The position numbers were made by a program, and so were the translations under genes. From positions 1-6,001 of the forward strand of contig DASPTB010000127.1 in the NCBI GenBank assembly GCA_035623615.1: a stretch of 6,001 bases of DNA. The letters are read 5' to 3'. The DNA comes from DASPTB01 sp035623615. GTDB lineage: Bacteria; Actinomycetota; UBA4738. Numbering within the stretch: position 1 is the first letter of the stretch; each line of letters opens with the position of its first letter. Positions 4,959 to 6,001 of this stretch are shown piece by piece. Under the pieces are notes generated by a model. It saw only the letters and a program-made list of their open reading frames with translations, did no database searches and was not told the DNA's origin.

Positions 4959-6001
4959 ATGGCAGAGCTGAAGTCGCAGGTCGTTCCCCTGCTTCCGCTG
5001 ACCACGGGCGTGGTCCTTCCCGGAATGGTCGTGACGATCGCGCTGGAGACCGACGAGGCCCGCAGCGCCATCGCCGCCGCCCAGTCCTCGGATCAACGGG
5101 TCCTGCTGGTGCCGCGGGTGGACGGGCGTTACGCGCGTGTCGGCACCGTTGCCGCGATCGAAGACGTGGGACGACTGCCCTCCGGCATCGAGGCGCTGGT
5201 CGTTCGCGGACTGCATCGCGCGCTGCTCGGCACCGGCGTTCCCGGGACCGGCGACGCGACGTGGATCGAGGCGGAGCCCGTGGAGGACCCCGAGGCGACC
5301 GACCGGGCGCTCGAGCTCGCGCGCGAGTACCGCGCCACCGTCGAGAACATCGTCGAGTCGCGAGGCGCGCCGCAGATCGCCGAGTACTTGCGCGGAATCA
5401 CCGAGCCCGGCGCCCTGGCCGACACCGCCGGCTATTCGCCCGACCTGACCTTCGAGGAGAAGGTCGAGGTCCTCGAGGCCCTCGACGTCGAGGCACGACT
5501 CGAGTTGGTGCTCGATCGCGCGAAGAAGACCCTCGCCGACGTCGAGCTCAAGGACAAGATCCGCTCGGAGGTCACCGAGGGGATGAACAAGCGTCAGCGC
5601 GAGTTCCTGCTTCGCGAGCAGATGGCGGCGATCCGCAAGGAGCTCGGCGAGGACTCGGAGGAGAACGTCGCCGAGGAGTACCGAAAGAAGATCGCCGACG
5701 CGGGGATGCCCGAGGCGGTGCGCGACCAGGCGGAGCGCGAGCTCGGCCGCATGGAGCGCACGTCCGAGCAGAACCCGGAGTACGGGTGGATTCGCACGTA
5801 TCTCGACTGGCTTGTGGAGCTCCCGTGGGACGTCCGCACCGACGACAACCTCGACCTCACGGATGCGCGGAGGATCCTCGACGAGGACCACACCGGCCTG
5901 AACGACGTGAAGGACCGCATCGTCGAGTACCTGGCGGTGCGCAAGCTGCGCGCCGAGCGCGGGCTCGCCGAAGCGGTCTCGGGCCGAGGCTCGGGCGCGA
6001 T
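4959..6001 (+). CDS. lon: ATP-dependent protease Lon (endopeptidase La), N-terminal part, cut by window end
   Basis: The first 347 residues of Lon, the cytosolic AAA+ serine protease that degrades misfolded and some regulatory proteins. Residues 8-200 are the LON substrate-binding domain, opening with VVPLLPLTTGVVLPGM (8-23), the usual LPL...LPGM start. Residues about 205-275 form the charged helical region with MNKRQREFLLREQMAAIRKELGE, highly typical of Lon. Next come NPEYGW, YLDWLVELPWD (281-291), and ARRILDEDHTGLNDVKDRIVEYLAVRKL (303-330), the conserved entry to the AAA+ module. The Walker A motif and the Ser-Lys catalytic dyad lie beyond the window. The start at 4959 has a GAGGAG ribosome site; an in-frame ATG at 4938 would add MALRRDE. 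The gene is divergent from the RHH operon and has a HAIR element upstream, pointing to HspR-controlled heat induction. The reading frame is open to the last base, with no sign of damage. Confidence 0.97.
   Translation, partial: MAELKSQVVPLLPLTTGVVLPGMVVTIALETDEARSAIAAAQSSDQRVLLVPRVDGRYARVGTVAAIEDVGRLPSGIEALVVRGLHRALLGTGVPGTGDATWIEAEPVEDPEATDRALELAREYRATVENIVESRGAPQIAEYLRGITEPGALADTAGYSPDLTFEEKVEVLEALDVEARLELVLDRAKKTLADVELKDKIRSEVTEGMNKRQREFLLREQMAAIRKELGEDSEENVAEEYRKKIADAGMPEAVRDQAERELGRMERTSEQNPEYGWIRTYLDWLVELPWDVRTDDNLDLTDARRILDEDHTGLNDVKDRIVEYLAVRKLRAERGLAEAVSGRGSGA

Noticed and set aside
4875..5891. A 338-codon open frame on the minus strand opposite lon
   Set aside because: It is antisense to an unmistakable Lon coding region, rich in Leu/Arg/Gly from complementary codons, and has no family motif. 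Long antisense frames are common in GC-rich DNA.

Overview
The window is GC-rich, densely coded DNA, most likely from an actinomycete (Actinomycetota). The evidence is GC-heavy third codon positions, TANNNT-like -10 boxes placed six bases before ATG codons (leaderless starts), a RHH/DUF4097 gene pair that I recall as common in actinomycetes, and a near-perfect HspR operator (HAIR) upstream of lon. The class or genus cannot be read from this sequence. No rRNA, tRNA, insertion sequence, CRISPR array or phage gene was seen.

Layout. (1) 14-2032: a TetR-family repressor (minus strand) lies back to back with an FAD-dependent monooxygenase-like oxidoreductase (plus strand). The 99-base gap holds promoters for both directions and nested inverted repeats, so the repressor probably controls its neighbour and itself. 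(2) 2007-2450: an OsmC-type peroxiredoxin on the minus strand converges on the flavoprotein gene and overlaps it tail to tail by 26 bases. The 265 bases upstream of it hold no convincing gene. (3) 2716-4770, minus strand: a likely operon read from high to low coordinates. It encodes a ribbon-helix-helix protein (HicB-antitoxin-like, without a HicA toxin), a DUF4097 beta-solenoid protein with an 18-residue S-G-D repeat, an unrecognised 80-residue basic protein, and, less certainly in the same transcript, a small lipoprotein. (4) 4771-4958: a divergent control region with a TTGACA promoter and two tandem TGACGTCA palindromes for the operon, and the HAIR element for lon. (5) 4959 to the window end: the N-terminal part of the ATP-dependent protease Lon, cut off before its Walker A motif.

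How the genes fit together. Lon under HspR control and the OsmC peroxidase are stress functions. The TetR/flavoprotein pair looks like an inducible oxidation module for an unknown small molecule. The most interesting unexplained unit is the RHH-DUF4097 operon: its first gene encodes a putative DNA-binding protein of the MetJ/Arc/CopG fold, and its own promoter and start codon sit inside two 8-bp palindromes one helical turn apart, which suggests autoregulation.
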